NCBI GenBank assembly: GCA_028274465.1
Contig: CM051455.1
Location: forward strand, 40,051,290 to 40,115,289
Length of the DNA: 64,000 nucleotides
Reading direction: 5' to 3'
Source of the DNA: Plantago ovata
Lineage: Eukaryota; Streptophyta; Magnoliopsida; Lamiales; Plantaginaceae
Under the pieces are notes generated by a model. That model did no database searches. It had not been told where the DNA came from and was given only the letters and a program-made list of their open reading frames with translations. This document shows, one piece after another, positions 12,399 to 24,694 of this stretch (positions within the stretch are counted from its first letter, which is position 1; each line of letters begins with the position of its first letter). The translations under genes and the position numbers were made by a program.

Positions 12399-15300
12399 TC
12401 AGACCAACTCCAGTAGCAACGGATCACCGGCTGCCATGATTCGTATCAGCTTGATGAAGTCTTGTTCACTCGATACGTTCCAAGGATGAACTGCAGGTAC
12501 TTCAGCAGAGTAGAATGTAGTTGAATTGCTCTGTAGCTTTTGCTTATACTTCATTGTACTGAAAACCGGGTCGAAGTTTTGAGGAGAGTCCATTGCGAGA
12601 AAGAACATCGGTATGGCAACTTTATGATGGATTTCCAGATCACCCATTAGGTTAACAAGATCGATGAAGTCTGGTGCAAAATGTCGAGGGACATAGAATA
12701 CCTCTGAGTTGCATACTATAAGGCTTTTGTGATCCTTTATGCCGTCTTTGTAGTTAACTTGGAAGTGAGCTGGCATTGTTTCAACAACTTTATTAACCAT
12801 TTCTGCTTGCTTGGAGAACCAATCTGAGTTTTCAGCTGGTGAGACGATGTTCCATGACTTAGATACCTGTACAGTTTGCAAGTATGATGAGGAATGAAAA
12901 CGAGCCATGAGGTGCGTTAACAAGATAGTATTATAAAATGACACACATTTTCCAACAATCGAAACTACCTGCACGTGTTATTTAGTAACATATACCCCCA
13001 AGTATTTGGTTTGTGAAAGAGGCATTTACCTTGTCAGTAATCCAAAGTTTTGACTTATCAGCCTGAACCAAGTTCCAGTAATTGAGAATAGTGTCGTCTT
13101 CAAGAAACAAAAAGCCTTCCGCACTGGTGTATCGTTTAAATATGTTTGGCAAGTATCTGAAGGTAATTGCAAAAGGTGTTACACTAAGAAAGAAGATAAA
13201 AATGTACAGAAATATGATTCCGACATTCTTAAAAGTATTCGTAACAAAAAATGTTGCATATAGAGTTATAGACCATGAGACAAGTAATGTAGTACGATAA
13301 GTGAACTAACACAAGCGCAAAAAAAAAAATATATATATATATATATATGAAGTCATAGTGTTGGCTGGGAATAGACTTTTATCATACATATGCTGATATG
13401 CATGCTTGGGCAAACTTCGGATACACAAGAAAAATGAATTATTGCATGGAAAAAGTTTGTGTTTGTATAATTTTCACAAACTAACTTTAATGTTGAACCT
13501 TAAATCATTTTGTTTCTAATGGTAATATAATCTAGGAAAAGAAAAATGCAAAAAGAGAAAGTGAGGGATAGGATTTACGAACTTGTAAGCACGGTCTGAC
13601 AGGCCCTTTTCCACAGCCAACTCTTCATTCTTCTCCCCTGACAATATAATTACCGTCTTAAATATCCTTCCATACAGCAATCTCCACTCTAGAGCCGTGC
13701 GCTCCACAGGCCCCGAGCAAAACATTACAAGCACAACATTCCCAAAAGTCTTCCTCCAGCGTATCAAATTTCCAATTTCATAATTCACTGTTCCTATTTC
13801 CTCAACACCAAGATGAACGGATGGCAGTTTCTGTGGCACAAACTCCTTTCTATCACCATGACCGATGTTTGCCCTTGGCCTGCCAAGTTCAAGAGACATA
13901 AGCCGAGGCTGCTGATAACCAACACTGAGCAGATCCTGAAGCCAAGCAGCTGTAAATTGCAAATCCTTCTCAGTCCAAAACCCTTCTTCTGCCATAACAT
14001 AACTCAATTCCAGTATCTTCTCGAACAACCGATGCTTATCCGATCTCCACGACACCAAGAAGTTAATCAAACGTCCAACATTAACATGTAGATCTTTCTC
14101 TTCAGAGAAAGGGTATGCTTCAACCCTGTCAGGTCGATGAACTGTCGGAGGGTACACCACCACGTAACCCCCGACTTCCCATAAAAGCCTCTGTGCCCAA
14201 TAACCCCTCAAAACATCCGAAGCCATTGAGCTTATGGAAACAGGAAGCATCAATCCCCAAAACGCGGACGAATGATAAAGTGTGTTGAATGAATTGACAG
14301 GCACCATGGTACCCTGAGGCAACGCCACTTTGGGTGCACGGTCGTCAAATCTGATATCAAATGGTTCGAATTCAGGTTTCCTAGTGAAGTAAAAAACCGA
14401 ATCTACATCAGGTAACCCATTAGATATTCCCTGTTGAATAAATTGTTTACCACCAAAAACCTCAGTGTAGAACTCCTCATGTTCAATCTGACCCACATTT
14501 TCCAATGGTAATCCCCTAGGCCAAACCGATCGTTGTCCAAAATGTATGTAAGGGTTCACAACCGTCCTATTGGGATTCTCATGACTGTATTGCAAGATTA
14601 CCTCTTGCCTAGCACCCTCACCAGTCAACTCCACATCAAAATGCTTCCCTATATCATTATCAATCACATCTCCACGATCATCTACATCGTAAATCTTTTG
14701 AGCACCATGCTGTATAGCAAACAAATACCCAACTGATTTCCGTACATACGAATCGTAAGGTAAGTAATTCACCACCCTAAATCCCAATTGTGCTTGCACA
14801 TCCAATGACAAGTATATAACACCTATACACAAAAATACATTCCAATCAGCAAAAAAGGAAAACCAACACTCAACATAAACCCACATGACTATAGCAAATT
14901 ACACTGATGTATAGTAGGGAGGGCTCGCCAATTTCTTCTAAGACTCATGAAGTTAGTAAGCAACACATTACACATTACTAGTCTAGTATTCAATAAAATA
15001 GGATTAGATCAAAAGGCAACTAATCAACCACCGTAAAACCCCAACTTGCCTGCATCTCAAACAACAAAATCTACACAATAGCATATCAGTAACAAAAGTA
15101 AAACCAACATCCTACATAAACTGATAAACCCAAGTGAAGAATCTAACGAATTCTACCAATATATAGTAGCTCAAGCTCATCCTTGTCTTGATCACTAATT
15201 CTAATACTATAAAGCATTCTACTTCATCTAAAAGCTCAAGCTTGATACACTACTAGTAAATCTAATGCATGAATTCAATAAACAAGCTCAATGTTGATAC

Positions 15301-15775
15301 AATTGTAGCAAATCTAAAAGTTACTACCTTTACAGGTCCAATCTTTGGGAGTCTTAGAATTGCCAACAGCAAGAACTTGCCAACCCGTGATCCTACTCAA
15401 CCGCTTCAACGAATCTGAAGGATAATCCGAAACCGAAACCACGATCCATTTCTCGGATCGGAAGTTGGAATAGGGGGTAACAGTATCCACAACACGAGGT
15501 ACAGATTTGAAATCAATCTGGGGAAGCTTAGGGTGGATAATATGGGACTGAGTGGACTGAAGGCAGAGTAGAGCCGCCGCGTCGGTGCCGGAGGTGGAGT
15601 AGTTGCGGAGGTAGAAGAGGGCGGCGACGGTGAAGATGAGGAGGAGGAAAATGAGGATTCTGTAGAGATTCTCAGAAGCCCAGGTAGAGAAATCGAGATT
15701 CTTGGTGAGTGCGGATGTGGGTTTACGATTTTTTGGGGGATCGGAGAAAGGGTCAATGCGATCTTGGACTAACAT
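12399..15775 (-). CDS. STL1: STELLO-type Golgi glycosyltransferase-like protein
   Basis: Four exons in order of transcription: 15775-15328, 14822-13583, 13156-13030 and 12866-12399. Phases fit and give 760 aa, close to Arabidopsis STELLO1 (At2g41770, about 770). The N-terminus is cytosolic and acidic, followed by one membrane span at about residues 40-56 (type II Golgi topology) and then a long lumenal part. The best-conserved blocks include RKSVGYLFAIQHGAQKI, DVDDRGDVID (DxD-like), YSHENPNRTVVNPYIHFGQR, HRPDRVEAYPFSEEKDLHVN and FLFLEDDTILNYW. STELLO proteins interact with cellulose synthase and help its assembly and exit from the Golgi. Its nearness to the At2g41790-like peptidase gene repeats the Arabidopsis order, supporting orthology to the STL1 locus rather than STL2. 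The donor of intron 2 is GTTCGT, chosen because only it keeps the frame. Confidence 0.93.
13319..13348. repeat. Poly-A/(TA)n simple repeat in STELLO intron 2
   Basis: About ten A residues followed by ten TA units. Simple microsatellite. Confidence 0.9.
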
Positions 15776-16801
15776 TGGAACTGCTGCTTATTACTTGTAC
15801 TGATGATGAGTTTGATTTCTTGATTTTGAGAGCTCTCAATTGGAAATGTATTTGGTACTACTACAATACAATGGAGAGTGAGTGAGGGAAGTTTAGAGTA
15901 GTAGTAGTAGCATTGCCGACACAAGAAAAATGGTTGCTTCAGGATGAATCCAAACTTGTGCTGGTGAGGTAGTTGTGCAGTTGCTTTGGTGGTAATAAAA
16001 GAGAGTAGATTGGAAGGAAGGAAGAGAGAAGAAGAGAAGTACACTCGGAGGAATGTGTGTGTGTTGTCATTATTTTTTTTATTTTTTTTAATAGTATTTC
16101 TATGTTTTCCTTCTTCTTTTTCATTTTCGAAATGTAGAATACAGTTTTAGGATTTTTATATTTGATGAGTACAGTCTCGTGAGATATTTATCTCGGTGGG
16201 TTTTTTGAGTCAAAGAATCGACTAGGTATCTATCTTCCAGCAGAAAGTCGAAACCTTGTGGCAATGATTGATTCCGAAGAAACTAAAGCGTCTAAAGTGA
16301 GATGAGTGGACTTGTGATATTTTTATCGGCGGGTTTTCTTAGACTTGATTACTTGGCAATTAACTAGGTACCTCAAATTCAAAGTGTAAAACTTGTGACA
16401 ATGATTGATTTAGGGGAAATTGAGGCTGTCAAATGTAAGATGAGTAGCCATGTGATATTTTTCTTGGTGGGTTTTAGAGGATTGAGGTACATTCTAACTT
16501 AAAGCGTAAAGCCTGTGACAACTGACAACGATTCATTCCCGGGCAACTGATTCATATCTTGTGGATGGACTAAGTTAGCAAGAATAGCAGTTAAACTATT
16601 GAGTGGATGATGGATGTGTGTTAATACATATTTCCATTGTATTTGTATGTATATAACTAATTATAGTCTTGGATAGTGTAATAAACGACATGAACATCGT
16701 CACTCCTAGACTTGTCTCGAACAAGGGAAATCTGGAGTTTTGTACTCCTATTTCTAGGTAATATACTGATACTGCGTTACACTGATCAATTCTCACAACT
16801 A
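15776..16801. other. STELLO 5' flank
   Basis: Promoter and 5' flank of the STELLO gene. T-rich runs on the plus strand at 16070-16090 and a GTAGTAGTAGTAG microsatellite near 15899 are visible. No clear TATA box and no gene. Confidence 0.5.
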
Positions 16802-17840
16802 TGTTGGAAATTATGTTAGACCATATTAAGCACAACATGTCAATGTTATGATAATGACGTGACAACGTTTTACACAACATAGATAATATTTTGTCTCTCT
16901 TTCAAAACCTGACTTCTATAACAATGTTGGCAAGTATGTTAGACGTCATCTAGCATACTAAGACGCCTTGCTTGCTCTCCAAGTTTGGCAGAAGACCAAA
17001 TCATGCTCAAGCTATAAATAGAAGTTTGTTCCTAAAAGCGTGTTGGTTTGTGCAGTTTGTTACAACTGGGTCAAAGCACCGGTTCAGAGCTAACTCTCAA
17101 CATTATTAGGATGACCGACGATTATTGGACAAGAAGAAGTTAATCTACGGTTGAAGCCACTTGGACCGTTTCTACGATTGTTTATTGATCTCCATAAGTT
17201 TACTCCTCGCCAAGAGTTTCTACGTGGTCTCCACGACTCCTACCTATATAATTAGGTGGACTGCTCAGTGGACTTGGCGACACACGACATATAGACCACA
17301 TTTTGTCTTGACATCCAAAAACATATTTGTCAAGAAGTAGAAACACTTGCACTCACACACTTGAGTTAGAGTTGAGTTTTCTCATAAGTGTATGTTGCCA
17401 CTTGTATAATTTATCAAAGCGGTAAAATCAATTCTCATTACACCAATCTCATTTGAGAGTGGTGTTATGACGAAAGTCCTCTTTACGAGGTGGATTTCAC
17501 AAGGTAGTCCCTTGCGTGTAGGCTTAGTTGAATTTGTGCATAGCACTGGTGATCACCAAGATGTGTTTGGTGATTACAATTTTTGTGGACTTGCCATTTG
17601 CAGTCTTTTGGCCCTGAAGGTGTTTTCAGGTATCATTGTTTATATTACACTTGAAGATTTGAAACAACTCAGGTGTGTCTGTGTCATTTACTTTACTGTT
17701 TTCATTATGCACTTCTCATATTTTGTTGTAAGTGGATGTGTTGACAATATTATTGACAACATACTGAACAACATCTGCAGTTTATTTCAGTATAGCATAG
17801 TTGTGTTTTCTATGGCATTAGTATTATTTTATCTTTAACA
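16802..17840 (+). mobile_element. Probable LTR fossil (Ty1/copia-like), solitary
   Basis: The block starts TGTTGGAAATTATGTTAGACC-like and shows the layout of a plant copia-type LTR. A TATA-like CTATATAATTAGG lies near 17223, and a G/T-rich part with GTGTCATTTACTTTACTG near 17684 is typical of LTR 3' portions. No internal coding region adjoins it and its exact ends are uncertain. It looks like a solo LTR or LTR fragment and is broken. Age unknown. Confidence 0.4.
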
Positions 17841-18698
17841 AATAATACGCTTTCGCACCAAATCTCACGAATTTAATTAAGTGAAGATTTCTTGTGCACC
17901 TCACATAAAAAGTTCACCCCTACAAAGGGTACCACTCTTCCTATTTCAAATACAACACTTTGGTTTGCAAATAAATAATATAATAATTAAAAAAATACTA
18001 ATATATTGTATAAAATCAAGAGGCTCTGCATAATAATTTTTACGTGAATTCGGCAACACACGGCAAACGCAATCATGTAACCAAATTTCTAGCATAAACA
18101 TTTTTCGTTTACAAAAGGTATTACTTCAATTTATAAATTAGCTGACGCATAAACATTTTTTGTGATGCTAACAATTACACTAACATAAACTTTTTCTCTC
18201 TTAAAAAAAAAAAAAAAAAAAACATAAACTTTTCCTGAATTGAATCAAATCGGCACTCTAACTAATTAGTGGGGAATGGGCCGGGATGCAGATTGGAATA
18301 ATTTACATTTTCTTTAAGTCTTTAATTAAAAAATTATTTATGTTTGGTTCAAAATGACCGTCACTATTGTATTATTGGACCGATTGTTTGTTGATTAAAT
18401 TGTGTATTTTTTATTAAGTGAATCTATGTGTGTTTGTTTAGCGCCAATCTATCGGGTACTAATGTGATTCTACTTTTTTAACCGCTCAACATTATCAGTT
18501 TTTTTTTCTTTCAAAACGGACGCTTTGTTTGATCATTCACCGCCGTCTAAATACTCGGCAACATGCCATATTAGTAGTTCCGAGATCTTATACTTCACTA
18601 CAACATATACATCAAACTTTCGTCATCATCACCCGGCACCATAACAAGAAGCCTAATTACATATTCACTAGAGAAAGAATACTTTGTTTGGACTTTAA

Positions 18699-18930
18699 AT
18701 GGAGAAGTGTTTGGAAATTCTTGAATTCGGCAACCCGGTTTCAATCGCACTTCCCGAAAACAACACGGCTTTACTACCACCCTCCTTCTGCCACAAACGA
18801 CCACCACCACGGTTTGTTCCACCACCGTGATCTTCCATTCCAAGGAGGCGAAAATATCCAAGAAGGATCTTCTTTGGTTCATGATAATGACCATGCTTCT
18901 GAAGTTTCTGTTTATTTTTTCTTCGACTAG
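18699..18930 (+). pseudogene. Small plant-specific protein, family copy 2, frameshifted
   Basis: This is the partner of the intact copy at 30638. The ATG and first ten codons (MEKCLEILEFG) are kept. Next to the codons for the conserved GVRMAAR an 11-bp deletion near 18729 throws the rest out of frame. The second half still reads [18 protein letters not shown] in the other frame and ends at 18930. The TATA-like region upstream is also altered (ACAACATATACATC here, ACAATATATACACC in the partner). A dead or dying duplicate. Confidence 0.8.
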
Positions 18931-19714
18931 TATGAATTGTGAAATCAACACTTTGCTTTGATCAAGCTTGGACATGGACTAGCTTCTTAACATTTGCTTT
19001 GTTTTTTTGGTGACAATAAGCTGTATTCTTGTGTTTTATAAGACTTCAAGCACCCTATGTATCTGCGCCTATTTTATTTCTCCATAATTCATATCTTGTA
19101 GAAATTAGAGCAAGTACGCATTGTGCGCACTCTTGAGAACTAATGTTGTATTCTACGATTTCACAAGGCTAAATTGAAAAAGTTACAAGTCATGTTTTTT
19201 TGCCAGAGACGGGTTTCATATTCCTTTTCTACTTGTAGCAAAAATGCGTATAATACCAGGATTCAGAAAGCAAGACTAGCTAATCGGAAATCCCTTGTAT
19301 CCGCCACATCTAAACATACAAAAGAGCTTAGGGCCTGATTGGTTCACCCATTTGCACCCTCAAACCACCTTTGACCGGAAACCGACATGCGATTGGTTCA
19401 CTTTAAGCGACGATGCATTTCGTTTCGGGCGGCCTGAAAGCCCGCTACTATTCACTGAAGTGTGTTTCGAAACACATCCCGCGACGCGTTTCAAAACCGG
19501 GGGGGCGGGGGTAGTGATTTTGTGAAACACATCGAAATCGCACCGGAGTGTGTTTTGCAACACTATTTCCCTTCCCATTTTATCCTCCAAATCAGGTTCG
19601 CTAATGACTATTTTGCCCTTGCTAATTTTTCAACTTGACTAAAATCAGAAACCTATTTTCCATACACCGGCAACTCCTCACGGTTCACTCCTCCATTTTC
19701 TGTGGTCCACCGCC

Positions 19715-19894
19715 GCCAGAAAATCCTCCACCTATCACCACAGCCACCTCTCCGCCCTCACCAGAACCTTCTCCTCTGTTTTTGACCATGGCAAGACCAG
19801 GCTCCTCCGCCATTGTGGAGCTGATATTCCCCATGAACGGGCGCTTGAATCCATCAATCTCGAGCGAGAATGCGGCATTACCATCGCCTCCAAA
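19715..19894 (+). pseudogene. Captured exon fragment of a TypA/BipA-like translational GTPase
   Basis: Read in one frame this gives a serine-rich, presequence-like stretch (SSTYHHSHLSALTRTFSSV) that runs straight into the GTPase P-loop DHGKTRLLRHCGADIPHERA, then ESINLERECGITIASK (switch I region). These match the start of the plant TypA/BipA-like factor of the At2g31060 kind, where the P-loop is preceded by VAVIAHV. Here that link is absent, so the fragment has an internal deletion, and T to R (KTRL for KTTL) changes a Mg-binding residue. It ends shortly after ITIASK with a stop. It is non-functional and sits inside the transposon. Confidence 0.75.
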
Positions 19895-21810
19895 AGGCAT
19901 GAAGCAACCTTGAGTTCAAGGTGAAACTGTGCTACTTGTTACTGCTGGTGCTACTTGTTTTTGTGAAACTGAAAGAAGAGTTCAAGGTGTTTGTGAAAAT
20001 GCCAAAGAGAATTTTGTAAATGGTACTTATTAGCTTTTGGTAATGTTGCCTGTATATACTAGCGACGTTCTGATGCCATTGATCTTTGTTTCTTTTTCAT
20101 CCGCTGAACAGATAGGGCCTGATTGTCCCGTCCGCAGCAAATGTCTAGAGATACTCTGTTCTTCATCATCATCAGAAACTCGACATTTTAATTTTATCGG
20201 TATCATATTATGTGTTGTACTCAAGGTGTTGGCATCAGTTTGTTTGTATCAGGTTTTTTCTCAATGAATGTTTTGGTTGGATCGATGATAAGTACATGGA
20301 TGGAAAACTAATAATGGTCGAGCGCTGATCTGGGTGATTTGCTAAAAGCTGAGGCATGGTTATGTAATTTTTATCCCTGGGTATATGTATGTTTCGCTGG
20401 TGATGATTATAGTTCTTATGTTAAAGGTGTATAAATTTGGATGAATGGTTAACAATGTTGGTAGCTTGGTTATGAGGTTATGCTGGTAGTTCGTGTTGCT
20501 CCGGAGGCCTGTCTTCGTGTATCTCAGTTGTAAGTTGTTTTGAGCATTAATAAAAAAAATTGCTGTTTCAAAAAAAATAAAAATAAATAAATATCTAGAG
20601 ATTTCCTCTTTTTTGCTTCTGGTATCATATCTCTAAGGCTTGATTGGTTCATTCTGATAATGCTCTTAGCCTTAGCTATCTGCCTTGCTTGTTGTGTTAT
20701 AGAACCTCATTCTGTCCACCTGTGTTGTGTGATTAAAATGTTCAGCCGTGTCTAGTTATGGAGTGAACACCACAAAGTCTCATATATTGTGCTTCTAGTG
20801 TGACTTATATTTCTCTGTGCCAATTCACACCATGCATGCAAATGGTCCTGTTATTAACCTTGTAGCATTTATCTGTATTCTGTCTGAATCAGACAATCAG
20901 TCAATCAGCTGCTTCTGTTATTTATTAACTTTAAAGTTGTTTGAGTTGGATATTTTCTTCAAGGTAGCTGAGGTCGTTCTTGTCCAGTCTAGAGTTTTTT
21001 GGAACTAGTATGCAACCATCTTGTTACTTGTAGTCGTATGCCAATTTTCTTGGTTCCTTCACTAGATGGACGAATTCTTGGACATCCCCCCCTTGTTCTC
21101 GCACTGAAATACTAGCTTTTGTACATCAAATAGTTATATCTGCAAACTTGTAGGGTGCATTCTGTACTTTCTGATTACTTTTTGGTGAGCTTAACGGTGA
21201 ATGAATGTGTATACCCTCATCCTTAAGGCCATTGAAGGTACTGCTTAGTTTCCCCTTTGAATTGTGGGTATTTTTCTGTTTAAAGTTGTCTCATTTTTGG
21301 TACTTTTAGTTGAATATCAATTGGATAACTGTGTAGGGTATGGAGGTACTGCATTTAGCTTGATTTGATGATATTCGTAATCGACGGTGAAAATGTATTT
21401 ATACATTATGTTGAGACAGGGTAATTTATCAGACATGGTGTCTTTGTGTTTGTATTGTCGATTTTAGCATTTGCAAGTGTGGCGATCGGTTTAGTATGGA
21501 TGAATTACTCTGGTGATCATTCGATTATTGTGTCAACCACGTCGTTGTTTAACTCCGCTTTGTTATGCCTAAGTTGCTGATAGTTCTGAGATGATATGCA
21601 TGGAGTGTGCATAAGTGTATATATTTGTTTTGGATATTCGGTGCTACACTATCGATAGTTATATCTGGGCTAAAAGCTTAACGGTGAATAAATGTGTATA
21701 ACCATTTCATTTGGGTTAAATGAGTTTGTAATTTCATGTCCATGAGATTTGCAAACTATCATCCTGTTTTGGTGAGGTTTTAATTCAAAATTTATATGTA
21801 TTCTCTATTA

Positions 21811-22169
21811 GGCACCAAATGGGAAGCATTGAAGCCGTGTATGAAGGGGATGAACGCTTGGCTTCTCATCCACAGTGAAGAAATCCCAGCTGCGTTGAAG
21901 CCTTATGGAACATTCCAGAAGGAGAAGAAGTTGGAGGAGAATGATTTTATGGGAGCGTTTTTGAAGGGAAGTTTTATGGACCTGAGGAGTTCAAGGCATT
22001 GGAGAACTTGCCGACCAGAGCTGAGGTTTATGCACATATTCTGGGGGCGATGAAAGGACCAGCTTCTGCTGTTGTGGGGACGATCCAGGCGCCTGCAAGG
22101 GACTTGATATTGACGCTTAAAGCTTATTGCAAAAAGCTTGAGGATGAGGGTGCGCCTTCGGTGCAATAG
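21811..22169 (+). pseudogene. Captured 3' exon of plastid ribosomal protein L10
   Basis: The fragment starts behind a splice-acceptor-like TCTATTAG. It reads GTKWEALKPCMKGMNAWLLI, HSEEIPAALKPY and FQKEKKLEENDFMGA. After a 1-bp deletion near 21957 it continues in the next frame with KFYGPEEFKALENLPTRAEV, YAHILGAMKGPASAVVGT, IQAPARDLILTLKAYCKKLE and a stop at 22167-22169. This is the C-terminal half of plant plastid RPL10 (bL10c), the stalk-base protein of the chloroplast ribosome. The intron-like upstream sequence shows capture from genomic DNA, not from a retrocopy. It cannot encode L10 because of the frameshift and missing N-terminus. Confidence 0.9.
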
Positions 22170-24694
22170 TTCTCCTGTTTTTGTATGGTAGTATGTGATT
22201 CATTCTTGTCAATTTTAGCGTTTGCAAGTGTAATGAGAGGGTTAGTATGAATGATTTTTGTATATCTGATGTTACATTAATGATAATTCAATTTAAGTTA
22301 ACCAAGATGTCACTTAACTTCGTTTCTCGATGATATACTGAATGTTAGATTGAAATGTGACCAAGTAATGACTAATGAGAGGTTTAGTATCTGATTTAAA
22401 TTGGTGATCAATGGATAATAAAGTTAGCCAACAAAAATGTCATTTAACTTCATTTCTAAATGGATTAATGGTGACGTGTAATTTGCCGGATACTTCTTTG
22501 GAAGTATATTGAATATGACCAAGTAATGAAAGGTTTGGTATGGATGTTTTTATATCTGACGCTCAGTGGCGATAATCTGATATCTCTAAGGTATTATATC
22601 TCTAAGCCATCTCTAAAGAGGTGGCTTCCAACCTCTTTTTTGCTTCTGGTATCATATCTCTAAGGTTTTCAAGTCGTGTCATGCGTGATGTTCACAAGTT
22701 TATTTTTAGTTTTAATGGAGTTAAATAATAATAATGAGACTGTTGTTGAATAAAAAAAATAATAATAATAAAAAAAAAAACCTTTTGATGCCATTTGTAA
22801 TTTGCTTCATGCCTTTTGTAATGAAAAAAAAATGTGTTTCTTGTATTACGTTTTCTTCACTTTAAAGAAACGTGGTATCACTTATCCAACTAGGCAGCTT
22901 TATTTGTTATGGAGGGGTAAAAAGGTAAAATCAGGATTTAGGCATCCGAAACACGTTTGTTTTACATTTTCGGAAACGAAACCAATCGATCAAATGTGAT
23001 TTCGACATAGCTTAAAATCACTACGAATGCACTCTAAACCAATCGGACGATGTACTTGAAAAAAAACACAAAATTTGGTCAAACTACGCCTTCGGAGATG
23101 GTGTTTTTCACTCCGGGTTTGCATGGTGCGATTTAGGCCCTTTGACCGGACGAAATCACACCATTCAGCCAATCAGGCCCTTAGCTAGTATGCAATATGT
23201 ATAACAAAAACCAGTCATTTCAATTTTCAGAGATGGCTCTGGAAAACTAGCACGGTTTCAGTCGCATCTCCCCCGCTTGTTTCAGCTCCCTGTATAGCAA
23301 TGTGATTGACATATTGTTCAAGCTCACGAAGCATAGATATCTCTGTAAGTAATTTTGTTCAGTGACAAAAGTATTCCCTTCCATAATTCGATCAATATAA
23401 TACTACTAAAACATATTACAATCAAACCAATTGCGGATGGCCTTGTCATATTTCAATCACTTAAAAAACAAGAAATGTATGTGAAAACATATAGATGTGA
23501 CATATCGAAAAGATTCTACCAGATATATTGAAAGTATAGAATTTTGCTAGTGAATGTTAAGAGTAACAACAAGCAAACGCAAGAGGCAAACACACAAATC
23601 AGATTAAGTAAACACCATTCTTCTGAATGCATTTCAATCATGTGTCCCAAACTTTGCTTACCACTAACACTAACCTACAAAACAATACTTGTCGTTCACC
23701 CTGTAGACACACAAAAGTGTCTAGTAAATAATTAAAATCATCAAATTAAATTATTTTAATATGCTTCATTTGTGGCCTATCAAATTGTGCCAAGTGGAAA
23801 TTGTGAAGATTTTAAAGTTAATTAATATTATTTCTCATGAAATAATTGTATGAAAATGATGAATTATTTCTGGCCAATCAAATGATGCCACATCATAAAC
23901 TGATGCAGTTATTAATTAATTGCAAAAAGTAAATATTGATAAGATCACTAAAAGTGGCTTTAAAGTTGGACGCTTAAAAACGTGTTTTACACTCATGGTT
24001 TACTCTCTCGTATTCCCCCTTCAATCAGTGATAATAATTTTCATTTGTCTTTTAGGATAGTAGGATACCACCACATACCATCGTGGATAATGATTGGAGA
24101 AGTAAGGGTTATAAGTAGATTGCACCAACGATATTGTTTGTTACATATTAATTTGTGTTGTCCGTGTTGTCCTATTGATTTTATTGATAAATCAATAGTT
24201 TAATCAGTTTTCACTCATATTATTATTTTTTTTTCTTTTGGCACTCATCACACACAAACACCACTAAGACTATCTCCAATCGTTCAGACTCATCCGGCTC
24301 TGCCACACCAACATATCAGACTGTGCACTCAATCGCTTAGATCCATCAGACTCACATTTTCTTTTCTTTTCATATTTTTAAAAAGGGATAAAGAAACTAG
24401 CCTAAAGTGAAGGGAAAAAGAGAAAAAAACAAAACAAAACGTAAAATTGTGCATCAAACTCCATCAGAACTTTGTTAATTACTGATCTGATGAGACCTTT
24501 CTCAAAACCGTGGATGGAGCACTATGTTACGTAACAGGGGTCTCACCATATCCCTTTGTTACCCCAATTGGAGTTGTTCTAAGAGTTTTGTCTTACATTC
24601 ATTTTACCTTCACACCTTCTCTTGGAGGTGGTGAAAAGCTAGAGTGGTGGTCTCGTAGATGTTCAACAACGTGAGTGAGAGTGGATGTTGACTT

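Larger units (their letters stand above)
19331..23180 (+). mobile_element. Non-autonomous TIR transposon (PIF/Harbinger-like) carrying host gene fragments
   Basis: The ends are inverted: GGGCCTGATTGG at 19331 and CCAATCAGGCCC ending at 23180, flanked by TTA at 19328-19330 and 23181-23183. A TTA target duplication with G-rich tips fits the PIF/Harbinger superfamily. The paralogous segment B at about 31312-31325 has the same flanks with a single TTA and no element, that is, the empty site. No transposase is visible in 3850 bp. The interior holds fragments of two host genes (19715-19894 and 21811-22169), duplicated short segments (for example GCTTCTGGTATCATATCTC at about 20615 and 22637) and A-rich stretches. 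It is therefore a Pack-type element moved in trans. Confidence 0.85.
18541..23660 (+). repeat. Segmental duplication, copy A
   Basis: Once the 3850-bp transposon at 19331-23180 is set aside, 18541-19330 plus 23184-23660 align with 30468-32815 (copy B) in the same order and orientation. Shared landmarks are the small-protein ORF with its promoter, the GTACGCATTGTGCGCACTC segment, the region ending AAGAGCTTA, and the segments near 23.22 and 23.58 kb. Substitutions and small indels are plentiful, so the duplication is not very recent. Confidence 0.85.

Noticed and set aside
19635-19913. 92-codon Pro-rich ORF in the transposon
   Set aside because: The meaningful frame is another one, where the TypA/BipA-like P-loop DHGKT appears; this ORF is a shadow.
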